64,000 bases of DNA from Triatoma infestans. Taxonomy: Eukaryota > Arthropoda > Insecta > Hemiptera > Reduviidae. The notes under the pieces were generated by a model, which worked only from the letters and a program-made list of their open reading frames with translations, was not told the DNA's origin and made no database searches. Positions 11,563 to 22,820 of this stretch are shown one piece after another. The stretch lies in contig JAAEAF010007712.1 of NCBI GenBank assembly GCA_011037195.1, forward strand, positions 138,017-202,016. The letters run 5' to 3'. The translations under genes were made by a program, and so were the position numbers. Position 1 is the first letter of the stretch. Every line of letters begins with the position of its first letter.

Positions 11563-14416
11563 ACCATAGTTTTAGACTGAGCTCTATGAAAATCTCGCAC
11601 AAACTTGTGGCGAGGAATTGGATTTCATGTTAACCTTAGCAATGACACTCTGTCCTTGCTCCTGGAAATAAGACGGCATATAATGCCTTCAAAATGTTTG
11701 CGGAATCTGCTCTGTCGCGGCGTATGCTTGGGGTCTTTCCCTTGGGTAGGCCGAGTGAATGTTTTGTGTGATAGTAATTTATTGTTTGTCTGTAGTCTGT
11801 GTGCATTAGATTCGGGTAGCTGTAGAATTTTAGATGACCTCTCAGGAATATTGAGTACTGAGAGGTTCCTTAGGCTAGTCTTGTATGGATGTGCAAGGTA
11901 TGACTGTATTGATTGATTGTGTGAGGTTTGTATGTATACTAGGTTGTATTGTGGTTAGTCTAGGATGCTTTACTTTTTATGTTCGTTTATGTGCACTTCT
12001 GAGTGCCCATCCCTCGTTTATTTAGTGATTATGTATACATAGAAACAGTTCTGTTTATAGTAAAATCGATTGCGATGGATGCAAAGCATACATATATATA
12101 CATATTATATTCGAAATTGAAAGAATTAAGGTACACCGTCAAGAAATATTTGGATGGATTAATGTAAGACGTGTAAGAAAAATACTGAAAAGTATTAAGC
12201 TGGCAAAACTTTCACATAGGGAAGGGTTTCACTCGGTGGTAGCGTCCTGGACCAGCAACGTAGAGATCCCGGGTCCGGCAGTGCTGCCCTTGATTTTCTC
12301 TTTCTAGGAGCATCTTCTTCTTCAGATTACTTTCCGGTGATGGGCAATGTTGTCTGCAACGAGAGAACACTATCTAGAGGTCGACAGTGCACTGAGAAGA
12401 CTCCCTGCGCCAATGACCGTAGATGTTGACGCGCCTTAAATTTAACAAAAAATTCACAGAGCTCATTAAATAATTACTTCTGTATTTGTACTGTTGTCCC
12501 TTAGAAAAGGACAGAAGGTAAATCTACCTCTCAAATTTGCCCCACTTATCAATTCTAGGACTATGTAACGGCCTATGCGAGCACTTCGGATACGCGGGAT
12601 ACCACTAAATAATTTTAAAGTAATTAAATACATTATGCTTATATTCTAAACATTATGATATGCGATCCTTACTGAACAGTTTTCTGAGTCTATAACTAAA
12701 CGGTCAAGAAACCGCTAGTTAGATAGCAACTCAAAATGTTGAAGAACATTATCATCAACAGTTGTGGACAAAGACTACTAACTAGTTAAAGGAGGCAAAA
12801 AAGTATTAATAAAATGCTACATTGGTTCTTTGTTTTATTTACTACTTAATCATCTTCATGGTGTAAATATAGTTTGATAAAAACGTTAATGGTTAAAGAT
12901 AAAAGCATGAAAAAAAAAAATGATTAGTGAACTTACCTACCTAGCTAAATTAACTTTTTTTTAACATGAAGAAAACTGCAACAAAAGGACATTTTTTATT
13001 GACGGGATAAACAATATGTGTAGGGTGATAGCTATAAATTTAAATTCTCCTTAATAAATGCTTTAATATAAAATTATTTGACGTTTATATTAGAACTGGG
13101 TACTAGAGAGCAAAGATACAATTTAAGGAATGATACTAGAAAAGCTTCCTCTTCTTATGTTTACTTAATAACTTTATATAATTCAACACTTGCCACTAAG
13201 ACAAGGTATAAAAAAAAATGTAATTGAGAAAATGAAACCTCCTTTTATTCTTTAAAAGAATAAGATTACTTCTCTTGGAGCCAGTTTATTTTGTAACAAT
13301 AAGGGGAATCAACCTTAATAATAAATAGGTGTGATTGCTCCAGTGTTTTTATTGAAAGCAATAAATACACAAATAAAGGGGAGCTTATAGTTTAGAGTAA
13401 GGGGCCCAGCATAGTCTAAAGCTTTTTGTTTAAAAATGTAATCAGAAAATCTGATGTGAAACACTCAAACGACTTACAGTTATAACATAATATATAACTA
13501 ATACAATTTAATTAACAAATTTGCTTTAAAATTGCAACGTTTACGGTGTATAATTGGACGCTATAAAAAAAGATGTAAGTGTTAAATCTATAAGCGTGAG
13601 TAGAGTTAAGTGGAGTATTCTCGGTCAAAAACCAACAAAGCTTGTTTAGTTTACATTTCATTTTCTACCACCCAAAATCCCTCCTAAATAAGAATTCTTA
13701 CGGGAAAATGTATCAAATAAAAAAGTAATACGTTTCTAACTGTGTAACGAGCATTCCAAGCTTAAAGGAAATCAGTATAGTCATTTTCAAGAAAATTCAA
13801 AAACCAGTTCTGTATAGTCGCACCTACGGTTAACCGATTTTCTTCAAATTTGGAATTCTAGAATGTATATTTATCTTATAAAGATGGTAGAACATTGCAC
13901 TGTAGTAGCACTTTAGAGTAAAGCATAACACTACTATTCCTTCAGAACCCCACTCCCCCCCAAATAAATATCCCCAGGAAAATATTGCAAATAAAAGTGA
14001 TAGATATTTTTGTGTATAGATAGTATTCGAAGTGTAAAGAAAATCAATATAGCTATTTTCAAGAAAATTGCAGAAAACTAGAAAAAAAAAAACATTCAAT
14101 TAAGTCGCATTTCCTGTGCAAGGATTTACTCGAAACTTCCTTTCGTAAGGTACATTTCCTTCCTCGAGTAAAAAAATGTAATAAAAACAAAACAAAAAAT
14201 GGTCCTATCAAATAATTTTTAGTATATTCGCGCCATTTGATAAAAAAAAATTGATAGAACTTTTTTTGTATATTTTGAAAAGTCTCTTAACATTACCTTC
14301 GCCGTCAGCATTTTCCGCTCTCCTACTGCACTGAATATTAGTCGTAAAGTAGATAGACAAAGGGTGGAAAGACGTAGGACCAAGATGAGCATCTTAGATG
14401 GCAGTATATATATAAT
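11563..14416. repeat. 2.85-kb tandem duplication, copy B
   Basis: Second copy of the unit described at 8706-11562. It begins with 'agttttagactgagctctat' inside the degraded LINE C-terminus, so its LINE piece is only the last part plus the 3' UTR. The junction 'cagtatatatataacaccat' near 11545-11565 is absent elsewhere. Near 11500/14353 copy A reads 'gacaaagggggg' and copy B 'gacaaagggtgg', one of few differences. It contains its own SINE and capped repeat copies. Confidence 0.9.
12222..12448 (+). mobile_element. tRNA-derived SINE, copy 2 (within duplication copy B)
   Basis: Duplicate of the SINE at 9369-9595, carried along in the 2.85-kb duplication and not a separate insertion: flanks and body match exactly at the duplication offset. 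It shows the family body 'tccggtgatgggcaatgttg' and 'gatgttgacgcgccttaaat'. Confidence 0.8.
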
Positions 14417-14499
14417 GCACTACTTAAACTTGTTACCCACAAATATTATTATAAACTAGAAATTAGACTTATTACTTAATGGCTTAGAAAAGACTTAAG

Positions 14500-15285
14500 A
14501 GATGAAAGATTTTTTAATCTGTCTTTTGATTTAACTGTAAGTTGATTATTCTTGAATTGACTCTACTGTTGATGAATATTCTCTTAACTGTGATAAAAAT
14601 TGCGTTCGGTATACATTGGTGATAGTTTAGGGTGTCAGTGGCGCAGTAATGTGGTAGTGACTTTTTTTTTTTACCTCGAGTTCACGCCAACAGCCATATC
14701 AGATATTTTCAAGTGTTATGTACTATTTTCAATTTATATCATCATTTAATTATATATTGTTTTACAGTTCGTGTTTCCATCACATTATTTGATACATATA
14801 CAATTTAAAGTGAAAAACATTCTATCTAGACGGTGTTTCAGGGTAAATAGCCAAACTCAGATAGGTCAAAGAAGAAAAATTCCCCAGACATGTGTCCGGA
14901 AATGTTTTTTAAAGACTTACAGATGAAAGATTTAACTGTAAGTTGATTATTCTTGAATTGACTCTACTGTTGATGAATATTCTCTAACTGTAATAAAAAT
15001 TGCGTTCGATGGTGATAGTTTAGGGTGTCAGTGGCGCAGTAATGTGGTAGTGGTAGAGGCAAAATGACTTCTTTTTTTACCTCGAGTTCACGCCAACAGC
15101 CGTATCAGATGTTTTCAAGTATTATGTATTATTTTGAGTTTATATCATCATTTAATTATATATTGCTTTACAATTCGTGTTTCCATCACATAACTTGCTA
15201 CATATAGTATTTAAAGTGAAGAACACTCTATGTAGAAGATAAAAAAAAATATTCCCCAGACATATGTCCGGAAATGTTTTTTAAT
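14500..15285 (+). repeat. 0.4-kb tandem duplication with SINE-like core
   Basis: Two diverged copies offset by about 401 bp: 14500-14910 and 14911-15285. Shared blocks are 'aactgtaagttgattattct', 'ggtgtcagtggcgcagtaat', 'acctcgagttcacgccaaca', 'atatcatcatttaattatat' and 'attccccagacat-tgtccgg'. 'agtggcgcagtaatgtggtag' resembles a pol III A box, so the unit may be a tRNA-like SINE dimer. Copy 1 has 'gcgttcggtatacattggtg' where copy 2 lacks a few bases. Noncoding. Confidence 0.7.
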
Positions 15286-16097
15286 TATTGAATAAGAAGC
15301 TTATAAAAAATGTACGTATGTCTTTATAATTTCTACTTGGTAGTATTTTTTGAAAAAGCTGATTTTTTTTTTTAATTAATGAGATAAACCTGGTCTGGTT
15401 TTCGGATATATGAACAGTAACTCTTAAAGGAGACATTTCCGATATATTTCTTGAAAACTTTTACTTCTTTCAATACAAGTAATCTATATCTATTGTTTTT
15501 AATCTTATCATATATTGCATGAACCTTCAGTCATACAATTGCATGAAAACTGACGATACACAAAAATTGGAAAAATATGTTTGTTATATATATATTTAGT
15601 ATTCTGAAGAGCTTTTGAAGAAGCCAAATATTAATGACAGAACTAATAATTAAATAAATTGTGCCATTCTTAAGTAAATTTTCAAATATAATCAATTAGA
15701 ATTGAATTGAGGGTGGGTCCACGATCCCAGGCACTGCAGTGAGTAGAGGTGTATTGTGCCAACCCCTGTAGGTCTAATATGAGAAACTTCCTCTCCTTGA
15801 GGTTGAAAACTTTCAAAACTAGCCCTTTTTGCGCTATTATCTCCTCTGGTCTCAATGTGCCAAAGATTTCATAGCGCAATCAAACAATAGGTGTGAGACC
15901 GTTTCCACCCCCGCCCAAACCTTGTATAGGTGTTTCTTGAACCTTCCGTGCCTCGTGAAAAGATGTGTCATCAGATTAATCTGGTCTCTTTGGTTCTATA
16001 TTTATTTACACAGCTTCCAAATGATCATCTTGCTGCCATTGGCTCCTGGACTTACTTTCCAGATTGTGTCCTGCTCTCTCCGGAGCCAGTCTCTGAG

Positions 16098-16412
16098 AGA
16101 TATGTACTGTCGGTAATTCTGAGTAAGACGGACCCCAACATGGCCGACCACTACTACGGTAACCTGCTCACTCCCACTCTTCCTACACACACACACACAC
16201 ACTAGGTGCATTCTTTCGATTAATTACATATCGATTTATTTTCCTATTATATATGTTACTTTCATTTATAGTTTTTGTTTTTTGTTTTTTCCTTTCTTTT
16301 CCCTATTGCAAGCTTTGTTTACAATTAAACACAATATTCTAATGTTTCCCACTTAATTTCTTTTACATTTCTCTTTACACACTACCCCCAAATTGGAACA
16401 TTCCAATTCACA
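16098..16412 (+). repeat. Dispersed repeat shared in inverse with 22440-22650
   Basis: Plus-strand 'ggtaattctgagtaagacgg', 'aacatggccgac' and 'ggtaacctgctcact', then a CA run and 'acactacccccaaattggaa', match the reverse of 22440-22650. It looks like the 3' end of a retroelement, because in the 22-kb copy an RNase H-like frame lies just upstream in the same sense. The frame at 15930-16205 (ending LLTPTLPTHTHTH) reads through it but shows no domain I recognise. Confidence 0.6.
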
Positions 16413-16547
16413 CACGCACACACAAAAGTAGCCGTCAACTGTCACTGTGCTATCAGTGCAAATTCTACTTAGCTAAGCTTCAAATGTAACCCACTTGAAC
16501 CTTATTATTACTCTATATATTGGCACTGTGCGTTTTAATTTAGCAGT

Positions 16548-16625
16548 TATACGCTGGACTCGAACTGGGGTTCTCCCACTTACAAGTCCACGCTCATAAC
16601 CACTACACCAACACCCGCCCCGAGT
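16548..16625 (-). other. tRNA-like sequence (degenerate; probably a SINE head)
   Basis: Read on the minus strand it starts ggcgggtgttggtgtagtgg and contains an A box (tggtgtagtggtt) and a B box (agttcgagtcc) at tRNA-like spacing, with 'cttgtaa' where the anticodon loop would lie. The anticodon stem and acceptor stem do not pair well, so I do not call a functional tRNA gene. Confidence 0.5.
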
Positions 16626-16769
16626 TACACAGTGTTTTAAGTGCCAATCCTTCCATCACATAACGAAAAATTGTTTTTTCTAATTAAAGCATTGTTAAGA
16701 AAGATTAAAGCTAGCCCCCGACTTACTCAGTAAAATAGGTATTATTGCAGATTTTCTCTTTAGCTTAAT

Positions 16770-17661
16770 ATGAATGTAAAAACTAAAATATTATGCTGGA
16801 ACTCCAGATCTATTGTTAATAAGTCTCTTGAATTATCCCATTATGCTCACAAATTTAATATTGACATAATAGCTCTCTGTGAGACATTACTAAAAAAAAA
16901 GCACACATTAAAGAGTAATGGTTATAATATTTACAGAAATGACAATGGCAGGGGTGTTGCTTCATTGATTAAAAACAATATAAAACATTACTTTGTACAG
17001 CCACCAGCACTTAAAACTCTAATAGCAGTAGCATGTGTAGTTGAATTAAACAATCAGAGATTTTACTAATTTCCACTCACCTATCGCCTTGTGTAAAACT
17101 AGATTGTCATGATTTGCGCACTCTGTTTAATTTGCATAAGCAGGAGTTATTTTAGTAGGAGATCTCAATTGCAAACATGTTGCATGAAATTGCTTTTCAA
17201 ATAATAGAAATGGCAAGTTTCTGCTTGATTATGTAATTAGAAATAATATAGTGATTGCTGCGCCTGATAAACCAACTTATATTCCCGATCGTTCTAGCGC
17301 TCATCCCAGTGTGCTTGATATTGGCCTAATAAAAAATATTAACTCTGTTATTACGTCTGATTGCCACTGTGCCCTCTCGTCAGATCACAACCCTGTTATT
17401 TTAAGCATTGGTGGTAAAGTTAACACCCTACCCACTAGGTATGTGTACAACTATAAAGCTGCCGACTGGAAAAAATTCAGATCACTAATGAACAATAAAT
17501 TAAGTATAAATCCTCAGGCAGTGCATTATAATGATATCGACATGTTGGTAGAGAACTTGCAAAATGTCCTAATAAAAGCCGCAAATGAATCTATTCCTGA
17601 AATAACTATAGGTAAAAATTCTCAGCAATTGCCGGGAATTATTTCAGCTTTAATAAATTAG
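16770..17661 (+). pseudogene. LINE apurinic-type endonuclease domain (broken)
   Basis: Two frames make up one endonuclease. 16770-17069 has ILCWNSRSIVNKSLELSHYA and DIIALCETLLKKK, with the catalytic-type E of the 'ETxL' motif. 17251-17661 has RSSAHPSVLDIGLI and SSDHNPVILSI, with the SDH motif. A break near 17070-17250 with frame loss separates them. The enzyme would nick target DNA to prime reverse transcription; this copy is not functional. It is followed by the RT frames of the same element. Confidence 0.8.
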
Positions 17662-18081
17662 AAATATAATTAAGAAAGCATTCTCTAAACACCGACACCG
17701 TAGTTGATAGATAAGCTAATTGTACTGATTTCTAAACTATTGCAGCTCCACAGAAACCTATCCTGGAGTAACACCCTCTCTCAGTTATCTCCTCGTGATA
17801 AAAATTATACAAAATAGTCAAAGGTGTGCAAAAGAAAAGTCTACATATCTCACCACTTTCCTTAAACATTAATGTCCACACTGACACGCAAACATTAGCG
17901 CTTAATAGCTATGCATACACTGCGTACAAAGCCACAATTTTAGCTGACTTTTTTGTAAGTGTCCACCGTATGAACACTGGCATGGTGTGCCTTCTTTTAC
18001 ACGCCATGTACTCTCTACTACCAAAAATGTTTTGGCCCTATAGACAAACATACCAATTGCAAGTTAACCTGCCCCAAAGAA

Positions 18082-18818
18082 TTGAAAGCAGTTATTTCTA
18101 AATTAAGAAATAATAAGTCACCCAGGATTGATGGTATAAAAATATTTCAAAAAAAAAGCTTAATACACCTCACTAAAATTATTAATTACATTTTAATGTT
18201 CGGATATTTTCCTAAACTGTGGAAAACTGCTAAAGTAATAGTAATTCCTAAACCAAGTAAAGATTTGTCCTTACCCAGCAGTTATCGCCCCATTTCGCGC
18301 TAGTGCCATACCTAGTAAAATTACCGAACATATTATTCTAAAGAGACTCAGTTCATTTATTGAGGACAATAATCTTATTTCTTGTGAACAGTTCGTATTC
18401 AGAGCTTATCACTCCACCATTGCACAACGTGCCAGGCTTACTGATCTTATTGGGCATAAATAACCACAGCGGTATGGCGTTAATCGATGTTGAGGAGGCG
18501 TTTGACTGTGTATGGCATAACGGTCTAATTTATAAGATGATCAACTTTAAGATTCCCAGATACCTTGTGTATCTATTGAAAAGTTATTTGGAGAATAGAA
18601 AATTCAATGTAACAGTTGGTAGTTGTTCCTCAGATTTCAGACATATTTCAGCTGGCGTCCCTCAGGGCTCTGTTCTGGGGCCAATGCTTTTTAATTTATA
18701 TATTGACAACCTCACTAAACTAAAGGTCAAAGCTAGTTGTGCTGTCTATGTCGATGACACAGTTGATACTATCACCAACCATCTCACAATAGTTTTAGAA
18801 AAAAGTTTAAATATTTAA
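18082..18818 (+). pseudogene. LINE reverse transcriptase palm (broken)
   Basis: Frames 18082-18303 and 18360-18818 together cover the fingers and palm. The first holds NNKSPRIDGIK and SSYRPISR; the second holds EEAFDCVWHNGLIYKM, then GVPQGSVLGPMLFNLYI and CAVYVDDTV, where YVDD replaces the usual YADD but keeps both catalytic aspartates. A frameshift just after SYRPISR and a stop after 18818 break it. The thumb continues at 18878. Confidence 0.85.
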
Positions 18819-18877
18819 AAAAATGGAGGATAAGCCCCAATGAAGCGAAAACTGAAGCTATTCTGTTTACACGAAGA

Positions 18878-19279
18878 ATGCCTGTAATCAATAAATTAGT
18901 TAAAATTAACAGCAACTCACTTCCCTGGAAGAAGGAAGTGAAGTATCTTGGTCTAGTTCTTGACTCTAGACTAACCTTCACTAGACACACAAATATAGTC
19001 AGCGATAGGTCATTGGGTCTTATCTGTAATTTATTTTCTCTGCTCAACAGGAACTCGCAACTGAATAATTATAATAAAAAATTATTATATTATTTATACA
19101 TTCGCCCTGTGTTACTAAACGCTGTTCCGGTCTGGTCTAACACCTGTGCTACTAATTACAATAAACTGCAAAGAGGGCAAAATAAGTGTCTATGTTTGGC
19201 TCTTTTCCTAGGTGGACCGCGATTGATTAAATGCATGCTGTGTTGGACGTTGCCAATATGTCCACCGCTGTTTATATAA
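18878..19279 (+). pseudogene. LINE reverse transcriptase thumb/C-terminus
   Basis: Contains VKYLGLVLDSRLTFTRHTNI and YIRPVLLNAVPVWSNTCATN, the conserved thumb motifs (KYLG...D..LTW; .RP...Y..P.W). It continues the element from the RT frame and ends in a frameshift. The following ~50 bp are A+T-rich 3' UTR without a clear poly(A) tail. Confidence 0.8.
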
Positions 19280-19329
19280 ATTAGCTGAAAAATTTATAAA
19301 ATCATGTAAACTCAGCGTACACAGTCACA

Positions 19330-20920
19330 TTAATACCGTTGTTAATTAATTCGTAAAATTTTATTTATTTCAATTTTAGTTTCATTTGTATTTTTTATTG
19401 TTTTGTGTCAGATTTATAAGAGAGAGCCGTTTACATCCGAAGGACGTTTTTTTACAAAATTTAACATTCAGTTATATTTTGTGTCACTTTTTTTTTTGTT
19501 ATTATTTTTATTACAACATAACATTATATATTTAATACTGATGAATAACTTACATAGAAACGTCAATTATCTACACAAAAACATACACATGTAACGGCAA
19601 GAGAGAGAACGCAAGCCCGACCGAGAGAAAACAAACTCTCTCTGGTATTCTCTGACTTAAGCAGGCTAGAGTGGGGAGAACCTGAATATAGGCCGGTGAG
19701 AGATATATCTATCAGATTCAACCATACATCGCATCGTGTCACATCACATCGTGTCATAACTCTACTCTAATCCTTTATTCTATAAAATCATTACAAGTCC
19801 AGAACAGTTTGTGTACACTTATAGCCATATTATAACAGTGAAATCTCGTCTAATCAATCAATCCCAATTTCTCTATTCATCAACTCCATTATACAAATCT
19901 TTCAATATTTACATCACACCACATATCTACTTCCCCGCTTGTGATGTATTTTCCTTCCATATTTACAGAGAAATAGGCCCTAAAATTAATAATTTGTAAT
20001 GTACAATATATAATAAGCAAATATACAGAAGAAACAAGAAAGTAAATATTGTCTCCAGCCTACATAATATTTTCTTTAATTTTTTTTTTTTTAAACACCA
20101 ACGGTTCGAAGATCGTATGGGTTCAGTTTTCTGATTCATGTCAAAAAGAACATGGGCAATGGTTTTTGATGATTCAACGTTGCTCAATGCTACATTCGCT
20201 GAATGAGGTTGTCAGATATCTGTTAATGAATATAAACGAAATATGCATTAGCATAAATCCAAAAATAAAAAACAAATAAAATACATGATCAATGTGATGT
20301 CCATTTTGCTAACATAAATGTAATATTGTTTGTTTGTCCAAAGGGTTTTTTTTTGAGGAATTTAGTTTTTAACGCGTCCATTGATGATACTTAAGAGAAG
20401 ACGAAAATTATTGCTACCTGTTTACCAGGATCGCTTCGATACTGTAAATAATTTAAAAGAATCTGGGATATAAATAAATAGAACGTACTAGGTATATCAT
20501 GGATCTTATCATCCGCTAAAAATGTATATAACTTAAACTGTTAAAAAAAATTAAAAAGCTATTTTGTTTTTAATATATTTCTGTTTATTCCTAAAACTAT
20601 ATATATATATATATATATAAATTATGCAGTACGCCGCAAAAACACATGTAGAAGGAATAATTGTTTTCTGTCCTGCTAGAGATTGCAGGATGTTGGAGCG
20701 GTCCGATAAGGTTCTCCCCTTCATACCATACCATCTTCTTTTAGCTATAGATAGAGGGTGAGATTCGGCAAGGCACACTCAGCCGCTACTGGACCGTCAA
20801 TAAGTTATGCAATGGAAAAATACCATGCAGGGATGTTTGTGGGCCAATTTCAACCTGCATCTGAGATAACTTAAACTGGTAACTTTTTATACTTTCTCTT
20901 TTTTATTTTTGTCCTGCAAC
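19330..20920. other. Noncoding region with unclassified patches
   Basis: No gene is supported. A less AT-rich patch at 19595-19760 contains GA-rich sequence and a short imperfect repeat (catcgcatcgtgtcacatca, then catcgtgtcat). Another at 20630-20880 has a minus-strand open frame (MCLAESHPLSIAKRRWYGMK...) that I do not recognise; it may be the tail of a retroelement. An AT microsatellite lies at about 20598-20622. Confidence 0.45.
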
Positions 20921-21310
20921 ATCCGTCTAGCATCCCGTCTGCTAGCATATCCGTCTAGCATCCCGTCTGCTAGCATATCCGTCTAGCATCCCGTCTGCTA
21001 GCATATCCGTCTAGCATCCCGCTGCTAGCTATCCGTCTAGCATCCCGTCTGCAGCATATCCGTCTAGCAGCGGCTGCTAGGCATATCCGTCTAGAATCCC
21101 TCTGCTAGCATATCCGTCTAGCACCCGTCTGCTAGGAAATCCGTATAGCATCCCGTAGCTAGTCTAGCATCCCGTCTGCTAGCATATCCGTCTAGCATCC
21201 CGTCTGCTAGCATATCCGTCTAGCATCCCGTCTGCTAGCATATCCGTCTAGCATCCCGTCTGCTAGCATATCCGTCTAGCATCCCGTCTGCTAGCATATC
21301 CGTCTAGCAT
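20921..21310. repeat. 28-bp minisatellite, about 14 copies
   Basis: Tandem array of a 28-bp unit read as atccgtctagcat plus cccgtctgctagcat, itself two related half-units. The first three and last five or so units are perfect. Units between about 21020 and 21175 carry substitutions and small deletions (for example gctgctagct, gcagcggctgctagg). The unit contains the palindrome gctagc. It starts abruptly after 'tgtcctgcaac' and ends at 'gcattgcttaattc'. Noncoding. Confidence 0.95.
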
Positions 21311-21683
21311 TGCTTAATTCACTTAGATGATTATTTTTCTCTTTCTTTTGTCTAATTTGTTTACTACCTTGAAAAAGAAAAACTAACTTTCGATTGTCTT
21401 TCCGCTCATTTCAAACAAATATGCATATAACGATTCCCTAGAAATATAAATTAAACAAATAAACACAATCAAGCTGAAACAGCTCGATGACAAGAAGAAA
21501 GAATATCTTTAGTCAAATTTTCCAAGGCCCCCCCATCCAAGAGTTTCAAAGTACCATGTTGCATATGCAGAAAAGAAATGGAGGAAAGACAGAAAGCTGC
21601 CTGTGATAAATTCTTAGAAATTCAATAAGGCAGAAAGTGTGATTATTCCTAAAATAATAAACAGACAGATGTTTCTCCACTAT

Positions 21684-22340
21684 TTACTCTTTTAAAATGA
21701 ATGTCATTAGAAGAATTGAAACTAACCTGTAATTCCTTAGGATTACAGCACAATTAAGGAACCCATTCATGCAACCGTTGTAAAAGCCATCGTAATTGAT
21801 TCTGCGATTGATATTATATCTTAATGACGATAAAAATTCTATAAGACGTTCAATCGCTTCGGTTCTTCCTCGTTCCAGAAAACCAGAAAAAATCAGCAGC
21901 CTTTCTTCGTAGGTTTCTTCGTATTTGGATAAATGAATTTCGATACGGAATATTTTCTCCAATTGGGTTAGGTAGTTTCCGTCACTACCAAGGGTTCTTC
22001 CACAAATCTCATTTGGTATAACGAAAATAGAAACAGAAAGGAGTTTCTGGAATTCGGCAGTAGCGGGTGTTTAGAAATGATTCTAATATTCGGCCAATAT
22101 GTTTGTTTTTGTTCCTCTCGGGGGTTTCGGGATAGAATGAGTTACTAAGTGATATTTGTATTCTCCTCACTGGGGCAAGCGCCTTTAAGAATCGCAAACA
22201 AATTGCCTCTAACCCATTATTCTGCCATCGATACGTCTCGGTACAATTACTTTGATTGAGCATTTGTTTGAATTCAAAACCTCCATTTCTATTAAACGGT
22301 ACTGTTGTCAGGACCTCAGCTGTTGTGAACTTTGCAACAA
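21684..22340 (-). pseudogene. KH-domain protein fragment, frameshifted or exonic
   Basis: Minus-strand coding-like sequence in two frames. The 5' part (about 22340-22030) encodes LTTVPFNRNGGFEFKQML, GLEAICLRFLKALAPVRRIQ and YPETPERNKNKHIGRILES. The 3' part (about 22046-21727) encodes LLSVSIFVIPNEICGRTLGS, DGNYLTQLEKIFRIEIHL and LLIFSGFLERGRTEAIERLI. The 3' part fits a type I KH fold: beta strand, IPNEICGRTLG helix, GSDG as the G-x-x-G loop, second helix, beta strands, final helix. Possible splice signals bound it (acceptor '...ttccag' before AAACTC and donor 'ACAG|GTTAGT' near 21727), so it could be an exon; alternatively one 1-bp shift joins both parts as a pseudogene. KH domains bind single-stranded RNA or DNA. 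The parent protein is not recognised. Confidence 0.5.
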
Positions 22341-22439
22341 AAAAAAAAAAGTACAAAATTCTGGGTATTATAGAAATTAAAGAAAGCATGTATGTGTGTG
22401 TGTATCTTGTGTGTATTTGTGAGTGTGTATGTGTGTGTG

Positions 22440-22650
22440 ATTGGAATGTTCCAATTTGTGGGTAGTGTGTAAAGAGAAATATAACAGAAATTAAGTGGGT
22501 AACGTATATAATAGGGAATAAATCAATATGTAATTAATCGTAAGAATGTACGTAGCATGTGAGTGTAGGAAGAGTGATAGTGAGCAGGTTACCGTAATTC
22601 GGTGTCGGCCATGTTGAGGTCCGTCTTACTCAGAATTACCGTACTGTCCA
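22440..22650 (-). repeat. Dispersed repeat, inverse copy of 16098-16412
   Basis: Plus-strand 'ggaatgttccaatttgtggg', 'tagtgtgtaaagagaaat', 'gagtgtaggaagagtg' and 'ggtccgtcttactcagaatt' match the reverse complement of the 16-kb copy. A GT run precedes it at about 22390-22440. Its sense strand is probably minus, following the RNase H-like frame at 22680-22820. Confidence 0.6.
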
Positions 22651-22820
22651 TTTGGCTGACCATAAGACAGGTCCTCGACCACAGAATGGTGTTTTCGCCC
22701 CATTCCTAGCCAGTCGGTCGGCACCCCAACATGTCCTGGCACCGTGTCCAGCCGAAATTTATTGTGACGGGAAAGTTGTGTCAGGGATAAGGTGGTACTG
22801 AAGGCGACAAGGGGATTCAC
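22626..22820 (-). pseudogene. Possible LINE RNase H fragment
   Basis: The minus-strand frame contains FRLDTVPGHVGVPTDWLG. Retroelement RNase H domains end with W-V-P-G-H-x-G-x-x-G-N-E-x-A-D; the P-G-H-V-G-V part fits, but the N-E and D residues are not clearly kept. It sits directly upstream, in sense, of the dispersed repeat at 22440-22650. Weak evidence; it could be a chance similarity. Confidence 0.4.

Larger units (their letters stand above)
16765..19330 (+). mobile_element. Jockey-like LINE, nearly whole ORF2 but degenerate
   Basis: The longest retroelement here, about 2.5 kb, with endonuclease, reverse transcriptase and thumb in order on the plus strand, broken by several frameshifts and stops. 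Endonuclease landmarks are ILCWNSRSIVNKSLEL at the start and SSDHNPVILSIGG (SDH motif) near 17380. RT landmarks are SSYRPISR near 18280, DVEEAFDCVWHNGL near 18490, AGVPQGSVLGPMLFNLYIDN near 18650 and YVDDT near 18748. This motif set is typical of the Jockey superfamily. No ORF1 is recognised upstream and no target duplication was found. Confidence 0.85.

Noticed and set aside
16548..16625. Functional tRNA gene
   Set aside because: A and B boxes are present but the anticodon and acceptor stems do not pair; better explained as a SINE head or tRNA pseudogene.
20921..21310. Possible CRISPR array
   Set aside because: The 28-bp units are directly adjacent with no unique spacers and the genome is eukaryotic; it is a minisatellite.
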